From: Streptomyces sp. MJM8645
GTDB taxonomy: Bacteria; Actinomycetota; Actinomycetes; Streptomycetales; Streptomycetaceae
Direction of reading: 5' to 3'
DNA length: 64,000 bases
Assembly: GCF_001625365.1 (NCBI RefSeq)
Contig: NZ_LJJF01000001.1
Coordinates: 1 to 64,000 of the forward strand
In this document: in pieces, positions 16,158-30,523 of the stretch
How positions within the stretch are numbered: the first letter of the stretch is position 1
How the letters are laid out: every line of letters starts with the position of its first letter
Notes under the pieces: model-generated
What the model was told of the DNA's origin: nothing
Databases searched by the model: none
What the model saw: the letters and a program-made list of their open reading frames with translations, nothing else
Program-made: the position numbers and the translations under genes

Positions 16158-17702
16158 TCAACTCGGGAGCCGGCCGCCGAGCAGGAAGGCGGTGAACGGC
16201 GCGAGCACCCGGGGGTCGGTGAAGTCCACACCGTGCGCGGTCGTGTCGAAGGTGACCATCGCCGCCCGGTGCCCGAAGGCGCGCTGGGTCTGCCGGGCGC
16301 CGTTGTAGGTGGTGTCGGGGTCGTACCGGTTCTGCAGCATCAGGATGTTACGCGGGCCGTCCGGGTCAGCCCGGACCGGCGGCTCCTTCGGGCCGTAGTG
16401 CCAGAAGGCGCACGGCCAGACGTTGCCGCTCATGCCGTTGGTGAGCGGGTAGCGGGCCCGGTCGGCGGCAGTGCGGGCGGCGTAGGCGGCCGGGTCGCGG
16501 GGCCAGGCCGAGTCGCCGCAGATCACCGCGAACTGGGCCGCGAGGAAGTTGTCGGGGATGACCTGCGGCAGCGGGTTGCCGCCCGAACCGCCGGTGCCCG
16601 CGCCCGCCGGCATCGGAGCCGTAACCGTAACCGGGGCCTGGGCCTGGGCCGGAGTCGTGTCGCGCTCCTCGGCCAGTTGCAGGACCCGCGCGCCGAGGGG
16701 GTAGTAGCTCGGCTTGACCAGCGAGGCGTAGACGACGCTGCGCAGGCCGCCGCCGGTGAGCAGCCGGCCGCCCGACAGCGGCAGCGGGTCGCGGTCGACC
16801 TCGCCGGCCAGCCGCAGGTAGCTCGCCCGGACCGCCTCGGGGGTGGCGCCGAGGTGCAGGGTGGCGTCCTGGGCGGCGACGAAGCGGGCCAGGGCCGGGA
16901 AGGAGTCGGCGAAGCCCTCGCTGAACAGCCTGAACCCCTGCTCCAGCCCGCCCGGCGGCACCGTGCTGTCCAGCACCACGCGGTCGGTGTGCGAGGGGAA
17001 GAGGGTGGCGTAGACCTGGCCGAGGTAGGTGCCGTACGAGCTACCCAGGTAGGAGATCCGGGGCAGGCGCAGGGCGGCCCGGATCCGGTCCAGGTCGCGG
17101 GCCGAGTTGGCCGTGGTCACGTCGGCCAGGTAGCCGCCGCTCGCGGCCGCGCAGCCGTCGGCCACCCGCTGGGCCTGGTCGAGGTTGGCGGTGATCGAGC
17201 CGTCGGGGCCGGGGAAGGGGTAGTTGAGCTGGGCGTCCCGGTCGGCGGCGGACAGGTCGCAGTGGACCGGGGTGCTGTTGCCCACCCCCCGCTCGTCGAA
17301 GCCGATCAGGTCGTAGGAGCGCAGGACGTCCGCCGGCAGCAGCTTCGCCATCTCGCCCGGGTAGTCGAGTCCGGAGCCGCCCGGCCCGCCCGGCACCACG
17401 GCCAGGGTGCCGCGCCGGTGGGCGGGGTCGGCGGTGCGCAGCCGGGAGACGGTGAGGGTGATCGTGCCGGCGTCCGGGTGCTGGTAGTCCCGCGGCACCC
17501 GCAGGGTCGCACACTGCTGGCGCGGGTCGCGGGGGAACGGCACCCCGTTGGCGTTCGGGGTCGGCGCGGGGCAGGGCCCCCAGGAGAGCTGGGCCGCCGG
17601 GGCCGCGACGGCGGTCGGTGCGAGTGGTGCGGCGAGCAGGAGGCCGGCGGTGAGCAGCGCGCCGCCGGCGCGGGCCGTGGTACGGCCGGTAGGTCGGGTC
17701 AT
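16158..17702 (-). CDS. Secreted tripeptidyl aminopeptidase-type alpha/beta hydrolase
   Basis: 514 residues. Signal peptide: RTTARAGG then a hydrophobic LLTAGLLLAAPLAPTAVAAPA. The mature enzyme has the GGPGGSG oxyanion segment near residue 107, the nucleophile elbow GSSYGT (Ser222), a late Asp in NRYDPDT and His in TTAHGVDF. This order, with the C-terminal cap region, matches Streptomyces Tap/SlpD/SlpE tripeptidyl aminopeptidases, which release N-terminal tripeptides from extracellular proteins. There is a proline/glycine-rich insert around residues 375-400. With the M64 peptidase at 7025 it adds to an extracellular protein-degrading capacity. Confidence 0.9.
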   Translation of the reverse strand: MTRPTGRTTARAGGALLTAGLLLAAPLAPTAVAAPAAQLSWGPCPAPTPNANGVPFPRDPRQQCATLRVPRDYQHPDAGTITLTVSRLRTADPAHRRGTLAVVPGGPGGSGLDYPGEMAKLLPADVLRSYDLIGFDERGVGNSTPVHCDLSAADRDAQLNYPFPGPDGSITANLDQAQRVADGCAAASGGYLADVTTANSARDLDRIRAALRLPRISYLGSSYGTYLGQVYATLFPSHTDRVVLDSTVPPGGLEQGFRLFSEGFADSFPALARFVAAQDATLHLGATPEAVRASYLRLAGEVDRDPLPLSGGRLLTGGGLRSVVYASLVKPSYYPLGARVLQLAEERDTTPAQAQAPVTVTAPMPAGAGTGGSGGNPLPQVIPDNFLAAQFAVICGDSAWPRDPAAYAARTAADRARYPLTNGMSGNVWPCAFWHYGPKEPPVRADPDGPRNILMLQNRYDPDTTYNGARQTQRAFGHRAAMVTFDTTAHGVDFTDPRVLAPFTAFLLGGRLPS

Positions 17703-17772
17703 ACGTCCGACGCTAGGACTGCTGAGGTGTCGTCAGCCTCGGCGCGGGGGTGGAGAATTCGCCGGAGTGCTT

Positions 17773-17812
17773 CTCCACCCGGCTCCACCCGGATCCACCC
17801 GGCTCCACCTCG
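17773..17812. repeat. Short tandem decamer repeat
   Basis: Four consecutive 10-base units close to CTCCACCCGG (the third begins with A, the fourth ends CTCG). They lie just upstream of the aminopeptidase gene and downstream of the RNase HI stop, in about 165 bp without a gene. Confidence 0.75.
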
Positions 17813-17867
17813 GGGGTGAGTGCGACCCGGGCGGGCCGGTGTCGGCCCGCCCGGCGTCGGACCGGAC

Positions 17868-18590
17868 CTACGCGTGGGCGCCCACGCACTCCGGGTGTCC
17901 CCAGCTGCTGCCCACCTTGGTGATGGTGTCGCCCTTGGCGTAGGAGCGGGTGCAGGGGCAGGTGCCGGGGAAGCGGGCGGCCAGGGTCCGCGAACCGCCC
18001 GAGGAGCGCTTCTTCGCCGTGGACGAGCCGGCCGACGAGCCGGCCGACGAACCCGCCGACAAGGAGGCCGGGCGGGCGGCCCGCGCCGGGGTGGTCCGGG
18101 CCGGGTCCGGCTCGGGGAGGTCGGCGGCGGTTCCGCCCGCGGCCTGCTGCTGGCGGGCGGCGTCGCTGGCGGCCTTGTCGGCGATGGCGTTCAGCGGGTC
18201 GCCGTTCACCTGGTGGGCGGGGACGTACACGAAGGTGACGTCCCGCCCGGTCAGCAGCTCGTCGATGTGCTGGATCAGCTCGCGGTTGGCGACGGGCTTG
18301 CCAGCGGCGGTCTTCCAGCCGTTGCGCTTCCAGCCGACCAGCCACTTGGTCACCGCGTCGCGGGTGTACGTGCTGTCGAGCCGGACCTCCAGCGGGACGG
18401 CCGGGTCCGTCGACGCCAGCAGCTGCTCCAGCGCCGTCAGCTCGCCCACGTTGTTGGTGCTGTGCCCGAGCGGACCGGCCTGCCAGCGCTGGGGCGCCCC
18501 GGCGGCGTCCGCCACCACGTAGGCCCAGGCCGCCGGACCGGGGTTGCCCTTGGCTGCTCCGTCACACGCTGCAATGACTCGTTCGACCAT
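17868..18590 (-). CDS. rnhA: Ribonuclease HI with C-terminal Cys-containing extension
   Basis: 240 residues. The first 150 are a complete RNase HI, which cuts the RNA strand of RNA-DNA hybrids: CDGAAKGNPG (first Asp), NNVGELTAL (Glu), LDSTYTRDAV (second Asp) and NAIADKAAS (last Asp). A low-complexity linker (ASLSAGSSAGSSAGSS) joins a C-terminal module of about 35 residues with FPGTCPCTRSYAKGD and GHPEC, which looks like a small zinc-binding finger. Similar tails occur in Streptomyces RNase HI proteins, probably to help bind nucleic acid. It lies 42 bp after the GH63 gene and may be co-transcribed with it. Confidence 0.9.
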   Translation of the reverse strand: MVERVIAACDGAAKGNPGPAAWAYVVADAAGAPQRWQAGPLGHSTNNVGELTALEQLLASTDPAVPLEVRLDSTYTRDAVTKWLVGWKRNGWKTAAGKPVANRELIQHIDELLTGRDVTFVYVPAHQVNGDPLNAIADKAASDAARQQQAAGGTAADLPEPDPARTTPARAARPASLSAGSSAGSSAGSSTAKKRSSGGSRTLAARFPGTCPCTRSYAKGDTITKVGSSWGHPECVGAHA

Positions 18591-18632
18591 GCCCCGATCA
18601 TGCCAGGACGTGGCAGGCCGGGGCCAAATCGG

Positions 18633-23840
<5,208 letters not shown>

Positions 23841-23844
<4 letters not shown>

Positions 23845-24773
23845 CGGCGGCGTTCCCTTCCGTAGAACCGGAACTGGAGGAGGGAGACGGCCGCGATGAC
23901 CAGCACCACGACCCAGGCGATCGCGGCCGCGTACCCGAAGTCGAGCTGCTGGAAGCCGACCTTGTACAGGTAGACCACCGGGGTGAGGGTCGCGTCGCCG
24001 GGGCCGCCGCGCGTCAGCACGTAGTTCTCGTCGAAGAGTTGGAGCGTGCCGATGGTGGAGGTGATGACGCAGAACAGCACCACCGGCCGCAGCTGCGGCA
24101 GGATCACGCTGGTGTAGGTGCGCAGCGTGCCCGCGCCGTCGAGGGCGGCGGCCTCGTACTGGTCCCGGCCGATGGCGTGCAGGCCGGCGAGCAGGATGAC
24201 GGCGTTGTAGCCGGTCCAGCGCCAGGTGACCGAGCCGATCAGGGAGATCCGGGCCCAGGTGGGCGAGTTGAGCCAGTCGACGGGGCCTGCGCCCAGGCCG
24301 TGCAGGAGCTGGTTGGCCAGGCCTCCGTCGGTGCGCAGCAGCACCTGGAAGACGACGGCGTAGGCGACCAGCGTGGTGACGGCGGGCAGGAAGAAGACGG
24401 CCCGCCAGCCGGCCCGGAAGCGCAGCCAGGACTGGTTCAGCAGGACGGCCAGCACCAGCGCCAGCCCGATCATCACGGGCACCTGGACGGCCAGGATCAT
24501 CCCGGTGTTGACCAGGGAGTGCAGGAAGGCCGGGTCGTCCAGCATGCGCCGGTACTGGTCCAGGCCGACCCAGACGGTGGCGCCGTCCCGGCGGGCGGTG
24601 AAGCTCTGGTAGAGGCTGGCGCCGAGCGGATAGGCGAAGAAGAGGATGAAGAGCACGGCCGTGGGCCCGGCGAAGAGCCAGGCCGCGGAGCGTGGCAGCC
24701 GTCGTCGCCGGGTGGGCGTGGTGCGCGCGGGTGCGGCGGCCATCCGGGGGGCGGGGGCCTGGAGACTGGTCAT
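23841..24773 (-). CDS. Carbohydrate ABC transporter permease (MalF type)
   Basis: 310 residues with six TM helices. The start is the ATG at 24773; the open frame continues upstream only as antisense of the binding-protein gene. The sequence has the family opening AAWLFAGPTAVLFILFFAYPLGASLYQSF, the EAA loop EAAALDGAGTLRTYTSVILP, and LTRGGPGDAT before the last helix. It pairs with the MalG-type permease to form the channel of a CUT1 sugar importer. Confidence 0.93.
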
Positions 24774-24784
24774 GGCGCGTGTCC

Positions 24785-26191
24785 CTACGGGGCCGGCTGG
24801 CGACTGGTCGCGGTGGCGATCTGGCGGGCGGCGGAGCGCAGCACGGTGCCGGGGTCGGCTCCGTTGTGCAGCACCTGGTTGACGGCGGTGTTGACGATGT
24901 CGCCGGCCTTGGAGTCGTCGGCGGTGGTCTCGACGGTGGGGATGGACCGGGCGAGGTCGGCGAAGAGCCGCATGGCGGGCTGGTTCGCGTAGTACGGGTC
25001 CGGCTGCTGGAAGTACGGGTCGTCCAGGGCCGGGAGGTAGGCGGGGAAGAGGCCTTCGTGTTCCATCATCGAGGCCTGGTTGGCCCGGTCGGCGAGCAGG
25101 AAGGAGAGGAATTCCCAGGCGAGTTCGGGGTTCTTGCTCTGTGCGGTGACGGAGAGGGTGGAGCCGCCGCTGTTGGAGGTGCGGCAGCCGCCGGGGTCGA
25201 ACGCGGGCAGGGGGACGACGCCGAACTTGCCGTTCAGGTCGGCCATGTCGCCGGTGAGGGTGCCGTCCCACCAGGCGGCGGTGGGGGTGGTGGAGGCCTT
25301 GCCGTCGTGGGTGCCGGAGACCAGGCCGTCCCAGCCGTTCTCGAAGTCGACCAGGCCCCGGTCGACGAGCTGCTTCATCAGGGTGAGCGCCCGTTCGGCG
25401 GCGGGTGAGGCGACGGCGACCTTGCCGTCGACGAACCAGCCCTGGCCCTGTTGTTGGAGCAGCAGGGCGAACATGCTGTCCTGCTTGGCGTCCAGGATGA
25501 GCAGTTTCTTGCCGGTGCGGTCCTTGAGGGTGGTGCCGGCGGCGAGGTAGTCGTCCCAGGTGGTGAGGGTGGCGGGGTCGATTCCGGCCTGCTGGAAGTG
25601 GTCGCGGCGGTAGAAGAGGGCGCACGGGCCGCTGTCCCAGGGCAGGGCGAGGACGCGGCCGCCCGCGTCGGTGACGGTGCGCCAGACGGACGGTGCGAAG
25701 TCCTTCGCGAGGCCGCCGGCCCGGCTGGTCAGGTCCACCAGCGCGTGGGGGAAGTTGCCGATGTAGGTGGGCATTCGGTGGCCCTCGACGGTCAGTACGT
25801 CGGGGAGTCCGCTGCCGGCTCCGAGTCCGACGGTGATCTTGTCGTAGGCGTTGTCGTAGCCGATGTCGACGACGTCGACGGTGGTGCCGGGGTGGGCCTG
25901 TTCGAAGGCCTTGCCGAGCCGTTGCATGGCCTTGGCGGCGACGTCCCAGGACCAGATGGTGATCTTCCCGACGGCCTTGCCGCCCGAACTCGCGTCCAGC
26001 CGTTTGGCGTTCGGGGCGCCGGCGCCGCCGGTGGCGCAGCCCGTCGCCCCGGTCAGCAGCAGCGCGCCGCCCGCGAGCCCGGCGCCGAGGACCCGGCGCC
26101 GGGTGGGGCCCGGTCCGGATCCGGCCCGGTTGCCCGCCGGAGCGTCAAGGCGTCTGTGCCGGGTGCCGGTTGAGTTCTTTCCTCCCGACAT
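24785..26191 (-). CDS. ABC transporter sugar-binding lipoprotein
   Basis: 468 residues. The N-terminus combines a Tat-like TRRRVLGAGLAGGALLL with a lipobox LTGATGC, so it is an exported lipoprotein anchored at the membrane. The mature part follows the family 1 solute-binding fold (ITIWSWDVAAKAMQRLGKAF, DVLTVEGHRMPTYI, LPWDSGPCALFYRRDHF, WDDYLAAGTTL). AGGAGG precedes the ATG. It is the first gene of the leftward operon and is divergent from gcvPA across a region with a CTGTATACAG palindrome. The ligand is unknown; the glycosidases in the operon suggest a glucose/galactose-containing oligosaccharide or glycoconjugate. Confidence 0.92.
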   Translation of the reverse strand: MSGGKNSTGTRHRRLDAPAGNRAGSGPGPTRRRVLGAGLAGGALLLTGATGCATGGAGAPNAKRLDASSGGKAVGKITIWSWDVAAKAMQRLGKAFEQAHPGTTVDVVDIGYDNAYDKITVGLGAGSGLPDVLTVEGHRMPTYIGNFPHALVDLTSRAGGLAKDFAPSVWRTVTDAGGRVLALPWDSGPCALFYRRDHFQQAGIDPATLTTWDDYLAAGTTLKDRTGKKLLILDAKQDSMFALLLQQQGQGWFVDGKVAVASPAAERALTLMKQLVDRGLVDFENGWDGLVSGTHDGKASTTPTAAWWDGTLTGDMADLNGKFGVVPLPAFDPGGCRTSNSGGSTLSVTAQSKNPELAWEFLSFLLADRANQASMMEHEGLFPAYLPALDDPYFQQPDPYYANQPAMRLFADLARSIPTVETTADDSKAGDIVNTAVNQVLHNGADPGTVLRSAARQIATATSRQPAP

Positions 26192-26220
26192 CTTGCCTCC
26201 TGAAGAGTGAATGCCGAATG

Positions 26221-26230
26221 CTGTATACAG
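26221..26230. promoter_or_regulatory. Candidate GntR-family operator
   Basis: CTGTATACAG is a perfect 10-bp palindrome in the 96-bp gap between the divergent binding-protein and gcvPA genes. It fits the general N-GT-N-TAC-N pattern known for FCD-type GntR regulators. A gene for such a regulator lies at the far end of the gcv arm (31320). Two GAATGC direct repeats lie next to it. Confidence 0.55.
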
Positions 26231-26287
26231 AACTCAGCACACACAGTGCCGTCAAGGCTTGTGACCGAAATCGCGGAAGGTGCCAGG

Positions 26288-27646
26288 ATGACCGCACGCG
26301 CCCCCCGGACCCACCCGTACATCCCCAACGCCGCCCCCGACGTGAAGAAGGCCATGCTGGCGGCGATCGGCGCGCACAGCGTCGAGGAGTTCTACGCCGA
26401 CATCCCCGCCGAGCTCCGCCTGGACCGCCCGCTGCGACTGCCCGAGCCACTCGGCTCCGAGGCACAACTGGTCGCCCACATGGATGAGTTGCTCGCCCGC
26501 AACACCGCCGTCCCGCCCGGCCGCAGCTTCCTCGGCGCCGGCTGCTACCGCCACCACGTGCCCGCCGTGGTCGACGAGGTCGTCAACCGCAGCGAGTTCC
26601 TCACCGCCTACGCCGGCGAGCCGTACGAGGACCACGGCCGCTTCCAGGCCCTGTGGGAGTACCAGTCGCTGATGGCCGAACTGCTGGCCGTCGACGTCGT
26701 CAACGTGCCGACCTACGACGGCTTCCAGGCCGCCGCCACCGCACTGCGGATGGCCGGCCGGGCCACCGGGCGCCGCCGCCTCCTCCTGGTCGGCGACCTC
26801 GACCCGGACAAGCTCTCCCGGATCCGCGACTACGTGCGCGGCGTCCACGACCTCGTGCTCGTCCCGGCCGAACCCGGGGCCGTCCGCGCCGCCCTCGCCG
26901 CCGGCGACGCCGCCGCCGTCTTCGCCGAACTGACCGACCACTGCGGCCGCGTCGACCCCGAACTGCCGCAGTACGTCGAACTCGCCCACCAGGCAGGCGC
27001 ACTGGCCGTCATCGGCGCCAACCCGCTGAGCCTCGGCGTGCTCGCCCCGCCCGCCTCCTTCGGCGCCGACCTCACCTGCGGCGACCTCCAGCCGCTCGGC
27101 ATCCACCCCAGCTTCGGCGGCGGCAACGCGGGCTTCATCGCCAGCGCGGACGACGAACGCCTGGTGGCCGAGTACCCGAGCCGCCTCTTCGGCCTCACCC
27201 CCACCGACGTGCCGGGCGAGTACGGCTTCGGCGACGTCGCCTACGAGCGGACCTCCTTCGCCGTGCGCGAGGAGGGCAAGGAGTGGGTCGGCACCGCCGC
27301 CGCCCTGCACGGCATCGCCGCCGGGGTCTACCTCTCGCTGATGGGGCCGCACGGCATGCGCGAGATCGGCGAGACCATCCTCGCCAACACCGCCTACGCC
27401 CGCCGGCGCCTCACCCAGGCCCCCGGCGTGGAACTCGCCGACCCCGAGGCCGTCCACTTCGCCGACTTCACCCTCCGCTACACCGGCGGGCGCACCGCCG
27501 CCGAGGTCTCCGCCGCGCTGCTCGCCCGCGGCCTGCACGCCGGCACCCCGGCCGGGGAACGCGAGGGCCGCTACTGCGTCACCGAGCTCCACACCCAGGC
27601 CGACATCGACCGCCTCGCCACCGCCCTTGAGGAGATCGTCAAGTGA
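26288..27646 (+). CDS. gcvPA: Glycine dehydrogenase (decarboxylating) subunit 1
   Basis: 452 residues from the ATG at 26288. This is the N-terminal half of the glycine-cleavage P-protein in its split form. Landmarks: HPYIPNAAPDVKKAMLAAIG at the start, RSFLGAGCYRHHVPAVVDEV near residue 78, and EPYEDHGRFQALWEYQSLMAEL typical of GcvPA. With GcvPB it decarboxylates glycine using PLP and loads the aminomethyl group onto a lipoylated H-protein. No gcvH, gcvT or lpd lies nearby, which is unusual. A four-base overlap couples it to gcvPB. Streptomyces normally uses a single-chain GcvP, so this split pair looks acquired and specialised. Confidence 0.92.
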   Translation: MTARAPRTHPYIPNAAPDVKKAMLAAIGAHSVEEFYADIPAELRLDRPLRLPEPLGSEAQLVAHMDELLARNTAVPPGRSFLGAGCYRHHVPAVVDEVVNRSEFLTAYAGEPYEDHGRFQALWEYQSLMAELLAVDVVNVPTYDGFQAAATALRMAGRATGRRRLLLVGDLDPDKLSRIRDYVRGVHDLVLVPAEPGAVRAALAAGDAAAVFAELTDHCGRVDPELPQYVELAHQAGALAVIGANPLSLGVLAPPASFGADLTCGDLQPLGIHPSFGGGNAGFIASADDERLVAEYPSRLFGLTPTDVPGEYGFGDVAYERTSFAVREEGKEWVGTAAALHGIAAGVYLSLMGPHGMREIGETILANTAYARRRLTQAPGVELADPEAVHFADFTLRYTGGRTAAEVSAALLARGLHAGTPAGEREGRYCVTELHTQADIDRLATALEEIVK

Positions 27647-29241
27647 CGGACCGTCAGACCAGCGGCGGGACCGACCCGCGGATCGCCCCCAAGCCCGCCC
27701 TGCGCCGCTTCCACCAGGCCCGCTGGGACGAGAAGCTGATCTTCGAACTGGGCGCGCCCGGCGAGCGCGGCATCCTGCCGCCGACCCCCGGCCCCGGCGT
27801 CACCGCCGCCGTCGGCAACCCCGCCGACGGCCTGCCCGCCGCGCTGCGCCGCGCCACCCCGGCCGCGCTGCCCGAACTCGGCCAGCAGCAGGTGCTCCGC
27901 CACTACCTGCGGCTCTCCCAGGAGAACCTCGGCGCCGACCTCAACGTCGACGTCGGCCAGGGCACCTGCACCATGAAGTACAGCCCCAAGGTCAACGACG
28001 CCTTCGTCCGCGACCCGCGCATCGCCGCCCTGCACCCGGCCCAGGACCCCTCGACCGTCCAAGGGGTGCTCGAACTCGTCCACCGGCTGGAGCAGTTGCT
28101 CAAGGAGGTCTCCGGCATGGACCGGGTCTCACTGCAGCCCGGCGCCGGCTCCGCCGCGATCTGGACCAACGTCTCCGTCATCCGCGCCCACTTCGCCGCC
28201 CGCGGCGAGCTGGAACAGCGCGACGAGGTCATCACCACCGCCTTCTCGCACCCCTCCAACGCCGCCTGCGCCAAGACCGCCGGCTTCAAGGTGATCACCC
28301 TGCACCCGGACGCGGACGGCTACCCCGACATCGAGGCGCTGCGCGCCGCCGTCGGCCCGCGCACCGCCGCGCTGCTCATCACCAACCCCGAGGACACCGG
28401 GATCTACAACCCCCGGATCGCCGAGTTCGTCCGCATCGTGCACGCGGCCGGCGGCCTGTGCGCCTACGACCAGGCCAACGCCAACGGCGTCCTCGGCATC
28501 ACCCGGGCCCGCGAGGCCGGCTTCGACCTGTGCCACTTCAACCTGCACAAGACCTTCTCCACCCCGCACGCCTGCGGCGGCCCCGCCGCCGGCGCCTGCG
28601 GCGTCACCGCCGAGCTCGCGCCCCACCTGCCCAGCCCCACCGTCGAGTTCGACGGCGAGCGGTACGTCCTGGACCACGACCGGCCGGAGTCCATCGGCAA
28701 GATCCGCCCCTACCTGGGCGTCGTCCCGAACCTGGTCCGCGCCTACGCCTGGATCATGTCGATGGGCGCCGCGGGGCTGCGCGAGGTGGCCGAGACCGCC
28801 GTGCTCAACAACAACTACCTGATGCACCAGGTCCAGCGGATCCGCGGCGTCTCCGTGCCCTACGCCAAGGGGCGGCCGCGCGTCGAGCAGGTCCGCTACA
28901 GCTGGCAGCAGCTCAACGAGGACACCGGCCTGCACAGCGAGGATCTCGGCTACCGCGCCGCCGACTTCGGCACCCACTACTGGACCAGCCACCACCCGTA
29001 CGTCGCCCCCGAGCCGATGACGCTGGAGCCGACCGAGTCCTACTCCCGCGCCGACCTCGACGAGTACGCCGCGATCCTCGCCGAGGTCGCCCGCGAGGCC
29101 TACGAGGACCCGGAGACCGTCCGCACGGCCCCGCACAACTCCACCGTGCACCGCATCCGGCACGAACCGCTGGACGACCCGGCGGTCTGGGCCGTCAGCT
29201 GGCGCGCCTACCGCCGCAAGGTCCTCGGCGAGCGGCCGTGA
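27643..29241 (+). CDS. gcvPB: Glycine dehydrogenase (decarboxylating) subunit 2
   Basis: 532 residues; the GTG start overlaps gcvPA (GTGA). This is the PLP-binding half: the cofactor lysine is in FNLHKTFSTPH near residue 305, with VSLQPGAGSAAIWTN, FSHPSNAACAKTAGF and YDQANANGVLGITR upstream. Length is normal for GcvPB. It should form a heterotetramer with GcvPA. It is followed directly by the AcoX-like gene with another GTGA overlap, so the three proteins are made together. The true substrate could be glycine or a related amino acid. Confidence 0.92.
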   Translation: MTDRQTSGGTDPRIAPKPALRRFHQARWDEKLIFELGAPGERGILPPTPGPGVTAAVGNPADGLPAALRRATPAALPELGQQQVLRHYLRLSQENLGADLNVDVGQGTCTMKYSPKVNDAFVRDPRIAALHPAQDPSTVQGVLELVHRLEQLLKEVSGMDRVSLQPGAGSAAIWTNVSVIRAHFAARGELEQRDEVITTAFSHPSNAACAKTAGFKVITLHPDADGYPDIEALRAAVGPRTAALLITNPEDTGIYNPRIAEFVRIVHAAGGLCAYDQANANGVLGITRAREAGFDLCHFNLHKTFSTPHACGGPAAGACGVTAELAPHLPSPTVEFDGERYVLDHDRPESIGKIRPYLGVVPNLVRAYAWIMSMGAAGLREVAETAVLNNNYLMHQVQRIRGVSVPYAKGRPRVEQVRYSWQQLNEDTGLHSEDLGYRAADFGTHYWTSHHPYVAPEPMTLEPTESYSRADLDEYAAILAEVAREAYEDPETVRTAPHNSTVHRIRHEPLDDPAVWAVSWRAYRRKVLGERP

Positions 29242-30473
29242 CGGCGGACCCCGGGGCCGGTCGTCCAACTCTCGTCGCCCGACCGGCAGTCGGGAGTTCG
29301 ACGACGGGCCCCACCATCGGGCTCGTGGTCAACCCGGTCGCCGGACTCGGCGGCCGGGTCGGTCTCAAGGGCAGCGACGGCACCGAGGTCCAGCAGCGGG
29401 CCCGCACCCTCGGCGCCCAGCCGGCCGCAACCTCCCGCACAGAATTGATGCTACGTCAGTTCACCTTGCTCGCACCGCACTCGACCCTGCTCACGGCGGC
29501 CGGGCCGATGGGCGCGGACGCGGCGCGGGCGGCCGGCCTCGACCCGACGGTGGTCCACCGGCCCGCCGGCCCGGGCACCACGGCGGCGGACACCCGCGCG
29601 GCCGTCCGCGCCCTCGTCGCGGCCGGCGCCGGCCTGCTGCTGTTCTGCGGCGGCGACGGCACGGCCCGCGACGTCCTCGACGCGCTCGGCACGCTCGACG
29701 CACTCGGCCCGCTCGGCACGCTCGGCCCGGAGCCAGGACCGCCCGTCCTCGGCATCCCGGCCGGCGTCAAGATGCACTCCGCCGTCTTCGCCGTCCACCC
29801 CCGCGCCGCCGCCGAGGTGGCCGCCGCCTGGGCGGGCGGCGGCGTCCGGCTGGCGTCCGCCGAGGTCGTGGACCGCGACGAGGCGGCGCTACGCGAGGGC
29901 CGGGTGTCCGCCCGCCTGCACGGGTGGCTGACCGTCCCGGTCCTGCCCGCCCGGGTCCAGCAGCGCAAGACCGGCAGCTCCACCGCCGACTCCGAGGCGC
30001 TGGGCGGCATCGCCGCCGAGGTCGCCGAGCGCGTCGGGGCCGGCGGGCTGCTCGCCCTCGGCCCGGGCGGCACGACGCACGCCGTCGCCACGGCACTCGG
30101 CGCGGCGGACGCCTGCCTGACCGGCGTCGACGTGCTCCGCCTCCAACCCGGCGGCACCGCCCGCGTCGTGATCCGCGACGCCCGGGCCGACCAGCTGCTG
30201 GCCCTGCCCGCCGCCCCGTGGATCGCGCTCTCGCCGATCGGCGGCCAGGGCTTCCTGCTCGGCCGCGGCAACCAGCAGTTCACCCCCGAACTGCTGCGCG
30301 CCGCCGGCCGCGAGCGGCTGCTCGTCCTCGCCACCGAGGCGAAGCTCGCCGCCCTCGCGGGCCGCCCGCTGCTGCTGGACACCGGCGACCCGGAGCTGGA
30401 CGACGCCCTGTCCGGGCACGTCCGGGTGATCACCGGCCGCCACGCCAGCGCCGTCTACCGCCTGACCGCCTGA
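29238..30473 (+). CDS. AcoX-like / ATP-NAD kinase family protein
   Basis: 411 residues from a GTG overlapping the gcvPB stop. The NAD-kinase-like fold signatures are TIGLVVNPVAGLGGRVGLKG near residue 30 and LLLFCGGDGTARDVLDAL near residue 135 (GGDGT motif). A C-terminal segment has LALGPGGTTHAVATALG and GGQGFLLGRGNQQF. Members include AcoX from acetoin-degradation operons, whose exact role is unclear. Acetoin dehydrogenase and glycine cleavage both use lipoylated carrier proteins, so a shared accessory role in NAD(H)-linked lipoyl chemistry is a reasonable inference. Confidence 0.8.
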   Translation: MTADPGAGRPTLVARPAVGSSTTGPTIGLVVNPVAGLGGRVGLKGSDGTEVQQRARTLGAQPAATSRTELMLRQFTLLAPHSTLLTAAGPMGADAARAAGLDPTVVHRPAGPGTTAADTRAAVRALVAAGAGLLLFCGGDGTARDVLDALGTLDALGPLGTLGPEPGPPVLGIPAGVKMHSAVFAVHPRAAAEVAAAWAGGGVRLASAEVVDRDEAALREGRVSARLHGWLTVPVLPARVQQRKTGSSTADSEALGGIAAEVAERVGAGGLLALGPGGTTHAVATALGAADACLTGVDVLRLQPGGTARVVIRDARADQLLALPAAPWIALSPIGGQGFLLGRGNQQFTPELLRAAGRERLLVLATEAKLAALAGRPLLLDTGDPELDDALSGHVRVITGRHASAVYRLTA

Positions 30474-30523
30474 GACCCGCCCCTCCCTGAGACCCCCTGA
30501 GACCCCCTGAAGAGGAGCCCCCA

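Noticed and set aside
27627..30473. 948-codon plus-strand ORF covering gcvPB
   Set aside because: The first 537 codons are an Arg/Pro-rich shadow frame of gcvPB; only the part from the GTG at 29238 encodes the AcoX-like protein.
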